From NCBI RefSeq assembly GCF_004343775.1, contig NZ_PTXL01000006.1, positions 186,001-250,000 of the forward strand: a DNA stretch of 64,000 nucleotides, in the 5' to 3' direction. This DNA is from Burkholderia sp. SRS-46 (GTDB lineage Bacteria; Pseudomonadota; Gammaproteobacteria; Burkholderiales; Burkholderiaceae). Below the pieces are notes generated by a model. It saw only the letters and a program-made list of their open reading frames with translations. It did no database searches and was not told the origin of the DNA. Shown here piece after piece: positions 29,150-37,285 of the stretch (the stretch's first letter is position 1; each line of letters begins with the position of its first letter). Both the position numbers and the translations under genes were made by a program.

Positions 29150-30157
29150 TCATTCCGCCAGCGCGGCGCACAACGCATCGGCGCGCCACGACGGCCGCCG
29201 CGCCGCCGCCTCGGCGTCGTGCACGAGCGCGCACAGCCGGGCGTTGACCGGTGCACACGCGCCGAAGCGCTCGGCGAGCCGCACCACCTCGCCGTTGATC
29301 CAGTCGATCTCGGTCGGCCGGCGCGCGGCCAGATCGTCGGACATCGACGAACGCGCGAGCGGATCGATCGCGAGCATCCGCGCGCCGAGCACGCGGAACA
29401 CGGGATCGGGCGCGTCGAGCACCGCCGGAATCCACGCGGCCGGCAGCGGCGTGAGGCGCGCCGGCCGGATCCCGGCCCGGCCGAGCCAGTGCAGCGCCTC
29501 GCGCTGCGCCAGCGCGACGCAGCGCCGGTACGCGCGTTGCGCGAGCTCGTCGCGCAGCGGCAGGTTCGCGAGCGCGTTGACCGCGTTGTTCAGGTTGAAC
29601 AGCAGCTTCGCCCACTGCACGGCACCCATGTCGCGATGCAGGTCGAGCGGCAGCCCGGCGCGCGCGAACGCAGCCGCGAACGGCTGCAGCGCGGGCGCCG
29701 CGTCCACCGCGAGCCGGCCCGCCGAGCCCTGGTGAAACGCGCCCGGCCCGCGCTCGATCACGTTGAACGGCACCATGCCCGCGAGCACCGCGGCCTGCGG
29801 CAGCGCCGCGCGCAGCGCGTCGACGTTGCGCACGCCGTTCTGGAAACTCACCACGCAGGTGTGCGGCCGCAGCACGCCGGCGAGCTGCGCGGCAACGTCC
29901 GGCGTCGCCGCCGACTTCACCGTGACGAGCACGAGCGCCGCATCGGCCGCGGCGGCGATCCCGGTGTCGAACGCGACGTCGGCCGGCGCGAGCCGCGCGC
30001 GATAGCCGCGCTGATCCGACAGCGACAGCCCGTGCGCGCGGATCGCATCGCCGATCCGCGCGCGGCCGATCAGCCGGACCGGCGCCCCGGCCGCCGCGAG
30101 CCGCCCGCCGAGATAGCAGCCGACGGCGCCCGCGCCGACCACGCAGATGCGCGGCAT
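29150..30157 (-). CDS. ketopantoate reductase family (PanE/ApbA-like) oxidoreductase
   Basis: 335 aa. N-terminal NAD(P)-binding motif GAGAVGCYLGG (8-18), the catalytic-region Lys in QWAKLLFNLNNAVNAL and the conserved SSMSDDLAARRPTEIDWINGEV block (Glu of the active site). It reduces 2-dehydropantoate or a related 2-keto acid with NADPH. It is longer than E. coli PanE (303 aa) and Burkholderia often carries several paralogues, so I do not assign panE. The ATG at 30157 lies 8 bp after the stop of the upstream Mpo1-like gene, so they probably form an operon. Confidence 0.88.
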   Translation of the reverse strand: MPRICVVGAGAVGCYLGGRLAAAGAPVRLIGRARIGDAIRAHGLSLSDQRGYRARLAPADVAFDTGIAAAADAALVLVTVKSAATPDVAAQLAGVLRPHTCVVSFQNGVRNVDALRAALPQAAVLAGMVPFNVIERGPGAFHQGSAGRLAVDAAPALQPFAAAFARAGLPLDLHRDMGAVQWAKLLFNLNNAVNALANLPLRDELAQRAYRRCVALAQREALHWLGRAGIRPARLTPLPAAWIPAVLDAPDPVFRVLGARMLAIDPLARSSMSDDLAARRPTEIDWINGEVVRLAERFGACAPVNARLCALVHDAEAAARRPSWRADALCAALAE

Positions 30158-30165
30158 CGCGGCGG

Positions 30166-30693
30166 TCACACGTGCGCGTCGTGCGCGCCGCCGTGCACGG
30201 GCCCGGCCCGCTGCTCGACCACGCGCCGCACGTCGCCGCGCAGCCCCGCGAAGAATGCGACCTCGGCGACCACGAACAACGGCCCGACCATCAGCCCGAC
30301 GAGATCGTCGACGAACGCCGGCTTGCGCCCCTCGAAGTAATGCCCGACGAACTGCACGATCCAGCCGACGACGAACGCGCCGATGCCGATGCCGAGCCAT
30401 TGCGCGGTCGGCAGCGCGGCGAGCGTCTGCCCGGCCCACAGGCCGAGCGCGAACAACGCCGTCATCACGACGCCGAAGCGCAGGTCGAGCCGCAGGTAGA
30501 ACGCGGCGAACGCGAGCGCGAGCAGCAGCGCCGGCGACAACGCGATGCCCGCCAGCGTGCCGAGCGCGGGCCGCGACAGCAGCACCTCGACCGCGAACAC
30601 GATCATCGGAATGCCGACCAGATGGGTCGCGATGTTGCGCGCATCGCGGTGATAGGCCGCGTACCGGGACAGGTGGTCTTCGAGCGTCTTCAT
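30166..30693 (-). CDS. Mpo1-like / DUF962 integral membrane protein
   Basis: 175 aa with four predicted TM helices. The family's N-terminal His-rich block YHRDARNIATHLVGIPMI (about 14-31) and the second block QFVGHYFEGRKPAF are both present. In yeast, Mpo1 is an Fe2+-dependent dioxygenase in fatty-acid alpha-oxidation; those His residues are conserved here, so a similar 2-hydroxy fatty-acid oxidation is possible (inference). First gene of a two-gene operon with the PanE-like reductase. Divergent from the Crp/Fnr regulator. Confidence 0.85.
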   Translation of the reverse strand: MKTLEDHLSRYAAYHRDARNIATHLVGIPMIVFAVEVLLSRPALGTLAGIALSPALLLALAFAAFYLRLDLRFGVVMTALFALGLWAGQTLAALPTAQWLGIGIGAFVVGWIVQFVGHYFEGRKPAFVDDLVGLMVGPLFVVAEVAFFAGLRGDVRRVVEQRAGPVHGGAHDAHV

Positions 30694-30776
30694 GACGTCT
30701 CCTTGCCGTGGGGTTGCACGCTATGATGCCCGTCACGCCCGAGAACCTCTGTCGGCTACCCGACATCGCGCCGCCC

Positions 30777-31484
30777 ATGCCCGAGCCCTTCGACCGATAC
30801 CTGCCGCAACTCGACGCGCACCCATGGTTCGGCGTGCTGCCGGCGGCCCTGCGCGCAGAACTCCTCGCGCGCGCCGCGTTGCGCCGGCTGCCGGCCGGCC
30901 ACGCGCTGTTCCGCCGCGGCGACCCGCCCTGCGGGCTGTACGCGGTGCTGGACGGCTCCCTCACGATAGGCGCGGTCGATCCGCAGGGCAAGGAGGCGCT
31001 GCTGACGGTGGCCGAGCCGGTCACCTGGTTCGGCGAGATCGCGCTGTTCGACGGCCTGCCGCGCACGCACGACGCGATCGCCCTCGACGACGCGCTGCTG
31101 CTGCACGTGCCGCAGGCGGCGCTGCTCGCAATCCTCGACGCGACGCCGCAATACTGGCGGCAGTTCGCGCTGCTGATGGCGCAGAAGCTGCGGCTCAGCT
31201 TCCTGACCGTCGAGGCGATGAGCGTGATGCCGGGCGCGCAGCGGCTCGCCGCGCGCCTGCTGATGATCGCCGAAGGCTACGGCGGGATCAGTGCCGGCCG
31301 CACACGCATCCGGCTGTCGCAGGAGAAGCTCGCGGCGATGCTGTCGCTGACCCGGCAGACCACGAATCAGCTGCTGAAGTCACTCGAGACCGACGGCGTC
31401 GTGCGGCTGCACGTCGGCGAGATCGAACTGCTCGACGTCGCCGCGCTGCGCCGCGCGTGCGGGCTGCCGGGTCACGCGGGCTGA
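30777..31484 (+). CDS. Crp/Fnr family transcriptional regulator
   Basis: 235 aa. Cyclic-nucleotide-binding-type beta-barrel (about 20-130, with FGEIALFDGLPRTHDAIA), dimerisation helix, then a winged helix (RLSQEKLAAMLSLTRQTTNQLLKSLE). There are no N-terminal Cys residues of the Fnr type, so it is not an Fe-S oxygen sensor; the ligand is unknown. Start uncertain: 30777 (MPEPFDRYLPQ) matches family length, while an ATG at 30723 would leave only 29 bp to the divergent Mpo1-like gene. Either start lacks a good ribosome binding site. It overlaps the convergent MFS remnant by 13 bp. Confidence 0.85.
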   Translation: MPEPFDRYLPQLDAHPWFGVLPAALRAELLARAALRRLPAGHALFRRGDPPCGLYAVLDGSLTIGAVDPQGKEALLTVAEPVTWFGEIALFDGLPRTHDAIALDDALLLHVPQAALLAILDATPQYWRQFALLMAQKLRLSFLTVEAMSVMPGAQRLAARLLMIAEGYGGISAGRTRIRLSQEKLAAMLSLTRQTTNQLLKSLETDGVVRLHVGEIELLDVAALRRACGLPGHAG

Positions 31485-31936
31485 GCCGCGCGCCGCTCAC
31501 GTCCGCCGCGGCTGATCGCGCCACGCGCCGCCGCCCTCGCGCGCGGCGTCCGCCGGCCGGCCTGCCGCCCCCGCGGCGAGCAGCAGCGCAGCAGGTAGAA
31601 GCTCGCCGCGTCGTGCACGAATGCCGTGCACGCGGACACGATGCCCCAGGCGAGCATGATGCGGCTCATCCACACGCGCGCGCCGAAGCGATGCATCAGC
31701 AGGTTGCTCGGCACCTCGAACAGCGCGTAGCCGACGAAGAAGATGCCCGCGCCGAACGCGAAGGCCGCGTCGCTCAGGCCGGTGTCGGCCTGCAGCACGT
31801 TCTTCGCGAAGCCGACGATCGCGCGATCGACGAACGCGAGCACGTACATCAGCACGAGGAATGGCAGCAGCCGCAGGCGGGCCTTGCGGGTGGCGATGTC
31901 GAGCGCGGACGCGGCCGAAAGGGTTGGCAGGTTCAT
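31472..31936 (-). pseudogene. N-terminal remnant of an MFS (ACS family) transporter
   Basis: The first 117 residues (31586-31936) are a good MFS anion-cation symporter N-terminus: MNLPTLSAASALDIATRK, then TM1 with YVLAFVDRAIVGFAK, and TM2-TM4 to ASFYLLR. A proper ribosome binding site (GAGGAG, 8-nt spacing) is present. After FYLLR, where family members continue with the TM4 'LLGVAEAGFFPG' type motif, the frame turns into Arg/Gly-rich non-homologous residues and stops at 31472. About three quarters of the transporter is missing. Not functional; it marks a deletion end next to the Crp/Fnr gene. Confidence 0.8.
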
Positions 31937-32170
31937 CGTTGTCGTCTCCTCGTTCAATGCCCGGACGGGCCCGTGAGTTCGAATGCCGCGTCGTCCGCGG
32001 ACGCGGCCCCGTGGCCGGGGTCTCGTTGCGCGCCGTCGTGCGTTTCACGCATTGCTGGAGAGCGAGTGTCGGAGCCGGGCCGCCGAGCGTCTATTGAATT
32101 GATGGCATCGACTGATTGCCTCCGGTCATCAGGCCCGACCGGCCATCGGCCACGCGGCGGCCGCCTCCCG

Positions 32171-32201
32171 GAAAAGCAAAAAGCCCTCGCGACGAGGGCT
32201 T
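32171..32201 (-). terminator. rho-independent terminator, repeat copy 1
   Basis: Stem AAGCCCTCG (32181-32189) with CGAGGGCTT (32193-32201) has a 3-nt loop; TTTGCTTTTC follows on the minus strand. It ends the orphan membrane-protein gene. The 31 bp are identical except one base to the sodB terminator at 33274-33304. Confidence 0.85.
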
Positions 32202-32219
32202 GGTCGGGGCTGCGACGGA

Positions 32220-33071
32220 TCAGAGCCGCTCAAGCACTTCGAGGAAGAGCAGCACGGCGATGAGGAGGCCGATCCATCTCAGCGTCAATCTGAGGTTGAG
32301 GAGCCTGAGCCCCAACGAGTTCACGGCATCCGCGACGAGCTTGGCCGTTACGTCGCCGTCCGGGCCCTGGCCCACCGCGGCGCCACGCAATGCGGTCGTC
32401 GCAAAGTCGATCCGCAGGTGGGTGACATAGCCGGTTGCGATATTCGGCCATTCGGCCGCGTCATCGCTCGCGTCGGGCCGCAGAAACAGGCGCGGCTGGC
32501 GTGCCGGATCGGCCGCCGCGCTTTCGTCCAGATACAGGTGCCGCATGGCCAGCCCCAGCTCCACCGCGCCAAGCTGGCCATCCGCGATGGCCTTCGCGAG
32601 CACCTGCAGGCAGGCGCTGGGAATGTGGCAGGCGAGCCACCACTGATCGGGCTCGTCGACCCCGTCGTCGGCACGATTGAAGCCGAGCCGGGCACTGCCG
32701 AGCACCACGTCGGACAACGCGTTGCCCAGCTCGTCTTCCAGCGCACGCAGGCCCAGCCGATCGGCCGCGCTGACGTCGCGCGCCTCGAACGACACCTGCA
32801 GCGTGCGCGTCCGGCGTTGATCGTCGCCGATGATCGACAGATCCTGGCCCTCGAGATGGGCCACGCCGTGCAGCGACATGGAAAGCGTCGGCTGCCTGTC
32901 CGGGCCCTGCGGCTCGGTCAGTTGCTGCACCACCTGAAGCTGCCCCAGCTTCAACCACAGGGTCATCGCGGGGAAATACGTGCGTTTCTGGTTGTCGAAC
33001 CCGACATGCTCGAGGGCGTGATCTTTCCGCTCGACGAGATTCACCGCCCACTTCTTTTCCATAAAAACCAT
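32220..33071 (-). CDS. orphan protein with C-terminal membrane anchor
   Basis: 283 aa that I do not recognise. The N-terminal ~255 residues are soluble-looking, with a regular MTLWLKLGQLQVVQQL stretch, alternating beta-like segments and several acidic loops. The C-terminus is one TM helix (WIGLLIAVLLFLEVL, about 265-280), so it is a probable tail-anchored inner-membrane protein facing the cytoplasm. No signal peptide. Start 33071 (MVFMEKKW) or 33062 (MEKKW). It is bracketed by two near-identical 31-bp terminator copies and adjoins an MFS remnant, which suggests an inserted accessory gene (inference). Codon use is somewhat less GC-biased than that of the neighbours. Confidence 0.7.
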   Translation of the reverse strand: MVFMEKKWAVNLVERKDHALEHVGFDNQKRTYFPAMTLWLKLGQLQVVQQLTEPQGPDRQPTLSMSLHGVAHLEGQDLSIIGDDQRRTRTLQVSFEARDVSAADRLGLRALEDELGNALSDVVLGSARLGFNRADDGVDEPDQWWLACHIPSACLQVLAKAIADGQLGAVELGLAMRHLYLDESAAADPARQPRLFLRPDASDDAAEWPNIATGYVTHLRIDFATTALRGAAVGQGPDGDVTAKLVADAVNSLGLRLLNLRLTLRWIGLLIAVLLFLEVLERL

Positions 33072-33273
33072 GGCACGCCCCCGCCGTCGCTGATTGCGTC
33101 ACGCCCGTCGCCGGCGAAAGAAATGGCCGCGAGTGTCGTTCGTCTGCAGTTTCGCATCTACCTACATTAGGCGACTACGCGGCGTTATACCGATCCGAAA
33201 GTACCCTCATATCTGACGAATTTCATACAGGCCGCCTCGTTTCATTCCCGTGCTTGCGTCGAGTCGGATCGCC

Positions 33274-33307
33274 GAAAAGCAAAAAGCCCTCGTGACGAGG
33301 GCTTTTT
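33274..33307 (-). terminator. rho-independent terminator of sodB, repeat copy 2
   Basis: A 12-bp stem (AAAAAGCCCTCG at 33281-33292 with 33296-33307) and TGA loop have T-runs on both strands, so it can work bidirectionally. Confidence 0.9.
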
Positions 33308-33356
33308 CCGGGATGCCGCGCACCCGGTGCGGGGCGCGGCAAAGGTGTCGTGTGAC

Positions 33357-33935
33357 TTACGCGAAGTTCTTCGCTGCGAAGTCCCAGTTCACGATGTTCC
33401 AGAACGCTTCGACGAACTTCGGACGCGCGTTGCGGTAGTCGATGTAGTACGCGTGTTCCCACACGTCGATCGTCAGCAGCGCCTTGTCGGCCGTCGTCAG
33501 CGGGGTCGCTGCGTTGCTCGTCGACACGATGTCGAGCGAACCGTCGGCCTTCTTCACGAGCCATGCCCAGCCCGAGCCGAACGTGCCGACCGCGGCCTTC
33601 GTGAAGGCTTCCTTGAACGCGTCGTACGAACCCCACTTCGCGTTGATCGCGTCGCCCAGCGCGCCCGTCGGTGCGCCGCCGCCGTTCGGCGACAGGCTGT
33701 TCCAGAAGAACGTGTGGTTCCAGATTTGCGCGGCGTTGTTGAAGATGCCGCCCGACGACTTCTTCACGATCTCTTCCAGCGACAGGTTTTCGAATTCCGT
33801 GCCGGGGATCAGGTTGTTCAGGTTCGTCACATAAGCCTGGTGATGCTTGCCGTAGTGGTACTGGATCGTCTCTTGCGAGATGGTCGGCGCGAGTGCGTCT
33901 TCAGCGTACGGGAGCGGCGGGAGCGTATGAGCCAT
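33357..33935 (-). CDS. sodB: superoxide dismutase [Fe]
   Basis: Dismutes superoxide to H2O2 and O2 in the cytoplasm. 192 aa. The four metal ligands are in place: His27 (YHYGKHH), His74 (IWNHTFFW), Asp157 and His161 (DVWEHAYY). The sequence is closest to iron-type enzymes (AQIWNHTFFWNSL, GSGWAWLV). Start at 33935 (MAHTLPPLPY). Same strand as xseA upstream but 214 bp apart, so probably its own promoter. Terminator copy 2 follows. Confidence 0.97.
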   Translation of the reverse strand: MAHTLPPLPYAEDALAPTISQETIQYHYGKHHQAYVTNLNNLIPGTEFENLSLEEIVKKSSGGIFNNAAQIWNHTFFWNSLSPNGGGAPTGALGDAINAKWGSYDAFKEAFTKAAVGTFGSGWAWLVKKADGSLDIVSTSNAATPLTTADKALLTIDVWEHAYYIDYRNARPKFVEAFWNIVNWDFAAKNFA

Positions 33936-34149
33936 GGCGATTCCTTCGTTGAGTATGTAGGGAGGCTGTGTTGAATGCTGCCGAGCGTCCGATTGTAGGC
34001 GAGGACGAATAACCCCGCAAACTCGTGGGCCATTTATCCGCGGTATGCGGAAATCCGGCGTTTTCGCAACGTCCGGACGGACGAGCGCGACGGTGCATAC
34101 CCGTTTCACGGATGGTGCACCGCGCGCCCGCGCGACCCGGCCCGCGCGC

Positions 34150-35532
34150 TCAGAACGTATCGGTCAGGCGCGGCTGCACGTCCGCGAGCGACACGTCCGC
34201 CGAGCCTTCGGCGAGATGCACGGTCAGCCGGCGCTGCGGCTTCAGCGCACTGGGCGCGCGCACCGCGCGTCCGGTCTGCGTGTCGATCAGGGCCGCGTAG
34301 CCGCGCTCGAGCGTGCGCTGCGGGCTCAGCACCTCGAGCCGCGCCGCGCTTGCGGCGACGCGCGCGGTGTCGCGCTCGTGACGGCGCTGCACCGCGACCG
34401 CGAGGCGCTGCGACAGCCCCGCGAGCGCGAGGCGCGCCTGCGCCGGGTCGGGCCGCGCGCGCTGCCAGCGCAGTTGCGCGAGCGCGAAGCGGGCGCGCGC
34501 GTCGCGCACCGGCCGCGCGGCCGCGGACGCGAGACGCACCGCAAGCTGCTCGACGTGCGTGCGCTGCCGCTGCAGCCGCTCGGCCGGGCTGACGAGCCGC
34601 CGCGCGAGCCAGTCGAGCTGTTGCGCGCGCAGTTCGAGCGTGCGGCGCATCCCGCGCGCGAGCGCGCCCTGCCGGTCGCCGACCTCGCGCAGCAGCAGCG
34701 CGCGCTGCGGGCTGGCCAGCTCGGCCGCGCCGGTCGGCGTCGGCGCGCGCAGGTCGGCCGCGAAATCCGCGATCGTGAAATCGGTTTCGTGGCCGACGCC
34801 GCTGACGACCGGCAACGCGCTCGCCGCGATCGCGCGGGCGAGCGCTTCGTCGTTGAACGACCACAGATCCTCGATCGAGCCGCCGCCGCGGCACACCAGC
34901 AGCACGTCGACCTCGCGCCGCGCATTGGCGGTCTCGACCGCCGCGACGAGCTTCTCGGCCGAGCCGGCGCCTTGCACGGGCGCCGGATAGACGATCACCG
35001 GGATGTGCGGCGCACGGCGCGCGAGCGTGGTCACCACGTCGCGCAGCGCGGCGGCCTGCAGCGACGTGACGATGCCGATCGCGCGCGGATGCGCGGGCAG
35101 CGGCCGCTTGCGCTCGGGCGCGAACAGGCCTTCCGCCTCGAGTTGCGCCTTGAGCCGCAGGAACGCCTCGTAGAGCCGCCCCTGGCCGGTGCGCCTCACC
35201 GCCTCGACGTTGAGCTGCACTTCGCCGCGCGGCTCGTACATCGTGACCACGGCGCGCACCTCGATCCGGTCGCCTTCGCGGGGCGTGAACTCCGCGTACT
35301 GCGCACGGCCGCGGAACATCACGCAGCGCATCTGCGCCTGCGGGTCCTTGATCGAGAAATACCAGTGGCCGCTCGCGGCGCGCGTGAAGTTCGACACTTC
35401 CCCCGCGATCCACAGGAGCGGAAACGAGCGCTCGAGCATCGTGGAAATCGCGCGGTTGAGCGCCGAGACGGGAATCACTTCGTCGCCGCCGCGCGTCGCG
35501 CCCGGCGAGGCAAATGAGGAGTCGGAAACCAT
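34150..35532 (-). CDS. xseA: exodeoxyribonuclease VII large subunit
   Basis: 460 aa. It partners XseB to degrade single-stranded DNA to oligonucleotides. N-terminal OB-fold (about 22-125, with WIAGEVSNFTRAASGHWYFSIKD), catalytic core with GIVTSLQAAALRDV, the conserved CRGGGSIEDLWSFNDE and SGVGHETDFTIADFAADLRAPTPT segments, then a long coiled-coil region and the C-terminal QRTLERGYA motif. Start at 35532 (MVSDSSFAS). xseB is not in this window. The 460 bp upstream are shared with divergent lpxK. Confidence 0.96.
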   Translation of the reverse strand: MVSDSSFASPGATRGGDEVIPVSALNRAISTMLERSFPLLWIAGEVSNFTRAASGHWYFSIKDPQAQMRCVMFRGRAQYAEFTPREGDRIEVRAVVTMYEPRGEVQLNVEAVRRTGQGRLYEAFLRLKAQLEAEGLFAPERKRPLPAHPRAIGIVTSLQAAALRDVVTTLARRAPHIPVIVYPAPVQGAGSAEKLVAAVETANARREVDVLLVCRGGGSIEDLWSFNDEALARAIAASALPVVSGVGHETDFTIADFAADLRAPTPTGAAELASPQRALLLREVGDRQGALARGMRRTLELRAQQLDWLARRLVSPAERLQRQRTHVEQLAVRLASAAARPVRDARARFALAQLRWQRARPDPAQARLALAGLSQRLAVAVQRRHERDTARVAASAARLEVLSPQRTLERGYAALIDTQTGRAVRAPSALKPQRRLTVHLAEGSADVSLADVQPRLTDTF

Positions 35533-35736
35533 GGACGATCGGATGAATGCTGGCGGCGACACGATAGTCCGACATCCGCGCGGCGTCCAGCACCGGCGCG
35601 CCGGCGTCTGGGTGCATTGCACAACGCGAAAAGTGTCCACACCTTGACAATCCACTGCAAAAAGCCCCGCAAAACGCCCAAAAAAGCCAGACAATTGAAG
35701 GCAACACATTGATTCTTATAAATTTTTAATTCTTGC

Positions 35737-35751
35737 GGAATGATTCTCATC
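35737..35751 (-). promoter_or_regulatory. Fur-box-like sequence
   Basis: On the minus strand GATGAGAATCATTCC matches half of the Fur consensus well (TGAGAAT then ATT), beside AT-rich DNA. The flanking genes xseA and lpxK are not classical iron-regulated genes, so this is only a candidate. Confidence 0.3.
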
Positions 35752-35810
35752 CGATTCAAGGCCCGCTGGACGGGCGTGTACGGCAATCGGGCGACGGGTT
35801 TTTCACAGAG

Positions 35811-35819
35811 TTATCCACA
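35811..35819 (+). promoter_or_regulatory. perfect DnaA box
   Basis: TTATCCACA, the consensus 9-mer, stands alone; no clustering is seen, so it is not an origin. Confidence 0.35.
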
Positions 35820-35943
35820 GACCGGCGCGATCCGGCCCCGCCGGCGGTCGTGCGCCTCGGCGCTTGCCGCGCCGGCGCGCCGCGCGCTAGAGTGCCGCCT
35901 TCCGCAGAACCCGCGGCCCGCGCCGCTCCCCGGAGAATCCGCC

Positions 35944-35997
35944 TTGACGAATCCGTCCCACGCGACGGCGCACCGCGCGCCGCGCCCTGCCCGATGA
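35944..35997 (+). CDS. possible 17-codon leader ORF before lpxK
   Basis: A TTG at 35944 is preceded by CCGGAGA with good spacing. The frame (MTNPSHATAHRAPRPAR) ends in a TGA that overlaps the lpxK ATG as ATGA. lpxK has no evident ribosome binding site of its own, so translational coupling through this short ORF is plausible. The peptide itself has no recognisable features. Confidence 0.3.
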   Translation: MTNPSHATAHRAPRPAR

Positions 35998-37025
35998 GCG
36001 CGCCCGGCGGCGGCCCGCTCGCCCGTCTCGAGACGCGCCTGACGCGCGAATGGCAGCGCCGCGGCGCGCTCGCGTGGGCGCTCACGCCGTTCGCGTGCGT
36101 GTTCGGCCTGTGCGCGGCGCTGCGCCGCACGGCTTACGCGCAGGGCTGGAAGCAGCCGGTCGACGTCGGCGTGCCGGTCGTCGTGGTCGGCAACGTGACC
36201 GTCGGCGGCACCGGCAAGACGCCGACCGTGATCGCGCTCGTCGACGCGCTGCGCGCGGCGGGCTTCACGCCCGGCGTCGTGTCGCGCGGCTACGGCGCGC
36301 AGGTCCGCACGCCCACCGCCGTGGCGCCGGCATCGCGCGCCCGCGACGCCGGCGACGAGCCGCTGCTGATCGCGCGCCGCACCGGCGCACCGGTCTGGGT
36401 GTGTCCCGATCGCGTCGCGGCGGCGCAGGCGCTGCGCGCCGCGCATCCGGAGGTCGACGTGATCGTCAGCGACGACGGCCTGCAGCACTACCGTCTCGCC
36501 CGCACCGTCGAGCTCGTCGTGTTCGACCACCGGCTCGGCGGCAACGGCTTCCTGCTGCCGGCCGGGCCGCTGCGCGAGCCGCTGTCGCGGCACCGCGACG
36601 CGACCCTCGTCAACGATCCGTACAGCGGCGCGCTGCCGCCGTGGCCCGACACCTACGCGCTCGCGCTCGCGCCCGGCGCGGCCTGGCACCTCGACCAGCC
36701 GGCGCTGCGCCGCCCGCTGTCGCAGTTCGCCGACGAGCGCGTGCTGGCGGCGGCCGGCATCGGCGCGCCGGAGCGCTTCTTCGCGACGCTGCGCGCGGCG
36801 GGCCTCGCGCCGCAGACCCGCGCGCTGCCCGACCACTATGCGTTCGCGGACAATCCGTTCGTCGACGACGCGGTCGACACGATCCTGATCACCGAGAAGG
36901 ATGCAGTAAAATTGGGCGCTTCCTGGCGCGATGCTCGAATCTGGGTCGTCCCCGTCGAAGCCGCGCTCGACCCTCGCCTCATTGCCCTCGTTGTGGAGAA
37001 ACTCCGTGGACGCTCGCCTGCTTGA
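35994..37025 (+). CDS. lpxK: tetraacyldisaccharide 4'-kinase LpxK
   Basis: Phosphorylates the 4' position of the lipid A disaccharide precursor at the inner membrane. 343 aa. An N-terminal hydrophobic helix (about 20-40) anchors it. P-loop VVGNVTVGGTGKTP at about 59-72, the GVVSRGYG motif and the DDGLQHYRL motif with the catalytic Asp. Start at 35994 (MSAPGGGPLARLE); the upstream reading is unlike the family. It overlaps the Trm112-like gene by 20 nt and is followed by kdsB, so this is a lipid A/Kdo operon. Confidence 0.95.
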   Translation: MSAPGGGPLARLETRLTREWQRRGALAWALTPFACVFGLCAALRRTAYAQGWKQPVDVGVPVVVVGNVTVGGTGKTPTVIALVDALRAAGFTPGVVSRGYGAQVRTPTAVAPASRARDAGDEPLLIARRTGAPVWVCPDRVAAAQALRAAHPEVDVIVSDDGLQHYRLARTVELVVFDHRLGGNGFLLPAGPLREPLSRHRDATLVNDPYSGALPPWPDTYALALAPGAAWHLDQPALRRPLSQFADERVLAAAGIGAPERFFATLRAAGLAPQTRALPDHYAFADNPFVDDAVDTILITEKDAVKLGASWRDARIWVVPVEAALDPRLIALVVEKLRGRSPA

Positions 37026-37200
37026 AATCCTCGTGTGCCCTGTTTGCAAAGGCCCGCTCCACTATGACCGCGCCGCGCAGGAACTGATCTGCAACGCCGA
37101 CAAGCTCGCCTATCCGATTCGCGACGGCATCCCCGTGATGCTGGTCGACGAGGCGCGCCAGACCGTCGAAGGCACGCCGGTCGACCCGGCCGGCCGCTGA
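37006..37200 (+). CDS. Trm112-like protein (YcaR, UPF0434)
   Basis: 64-aa protein, MDARLLEILVCPVCKGPL, with one CPVC pair (11-14), then LICNADKLAYPIRDGIPVML, the complete YcaR/Trm112 signature. The family may support methyltransferases; its role in bacteria is unclear. GTG start at 37006 inside lpxK, with TGGAGA upstream; the 20-nt overlap implies translational coupling. Its place between lpxK and kdsB is widely conserved in proteobacteria. Confidence 0.92.
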   Translation: MDARLLEILVCPVCKGPLHYDRAAQELICNADKLAYPIRDGIPVMLVDEARQTVEGTPVDPAGR

Positions 37201-37285
37201 AGCCGGCCCGGGCCCGCCGCGGCCCGGCCAACCCGCGGGCGCCCGGCACGGGCGTCCGCCGTTTTCCTTACACGATTCCTGCCCG

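Larger units (their letters stand above)
35533..35943. other. xseA-lpxK divergent region
   Basis: About 410 bp without a recognised gene. It contains an AT-rich segment (35705-35732), a Fur-box-like sequence at 35737-35751, and one perfect DnaA box TTATCCACA at 35811-35819. No exbB, exbD or other protein similarity is visible in either strand. Confidence 0.5.

Noticed and set aside
29150..31066. 638-codon minus ORF joining the reductase to upstream sequence
   Set aside because: The N-terminal part is an out-of-frame reading through the Mpo1-like gene; the true start is at 30157.
35811..35819. DnaA box as replication origin
   Set aside because: Single box, no cluster, no AT-rich unwinding element with 13-mers, no dnaA/dnaN nearby.
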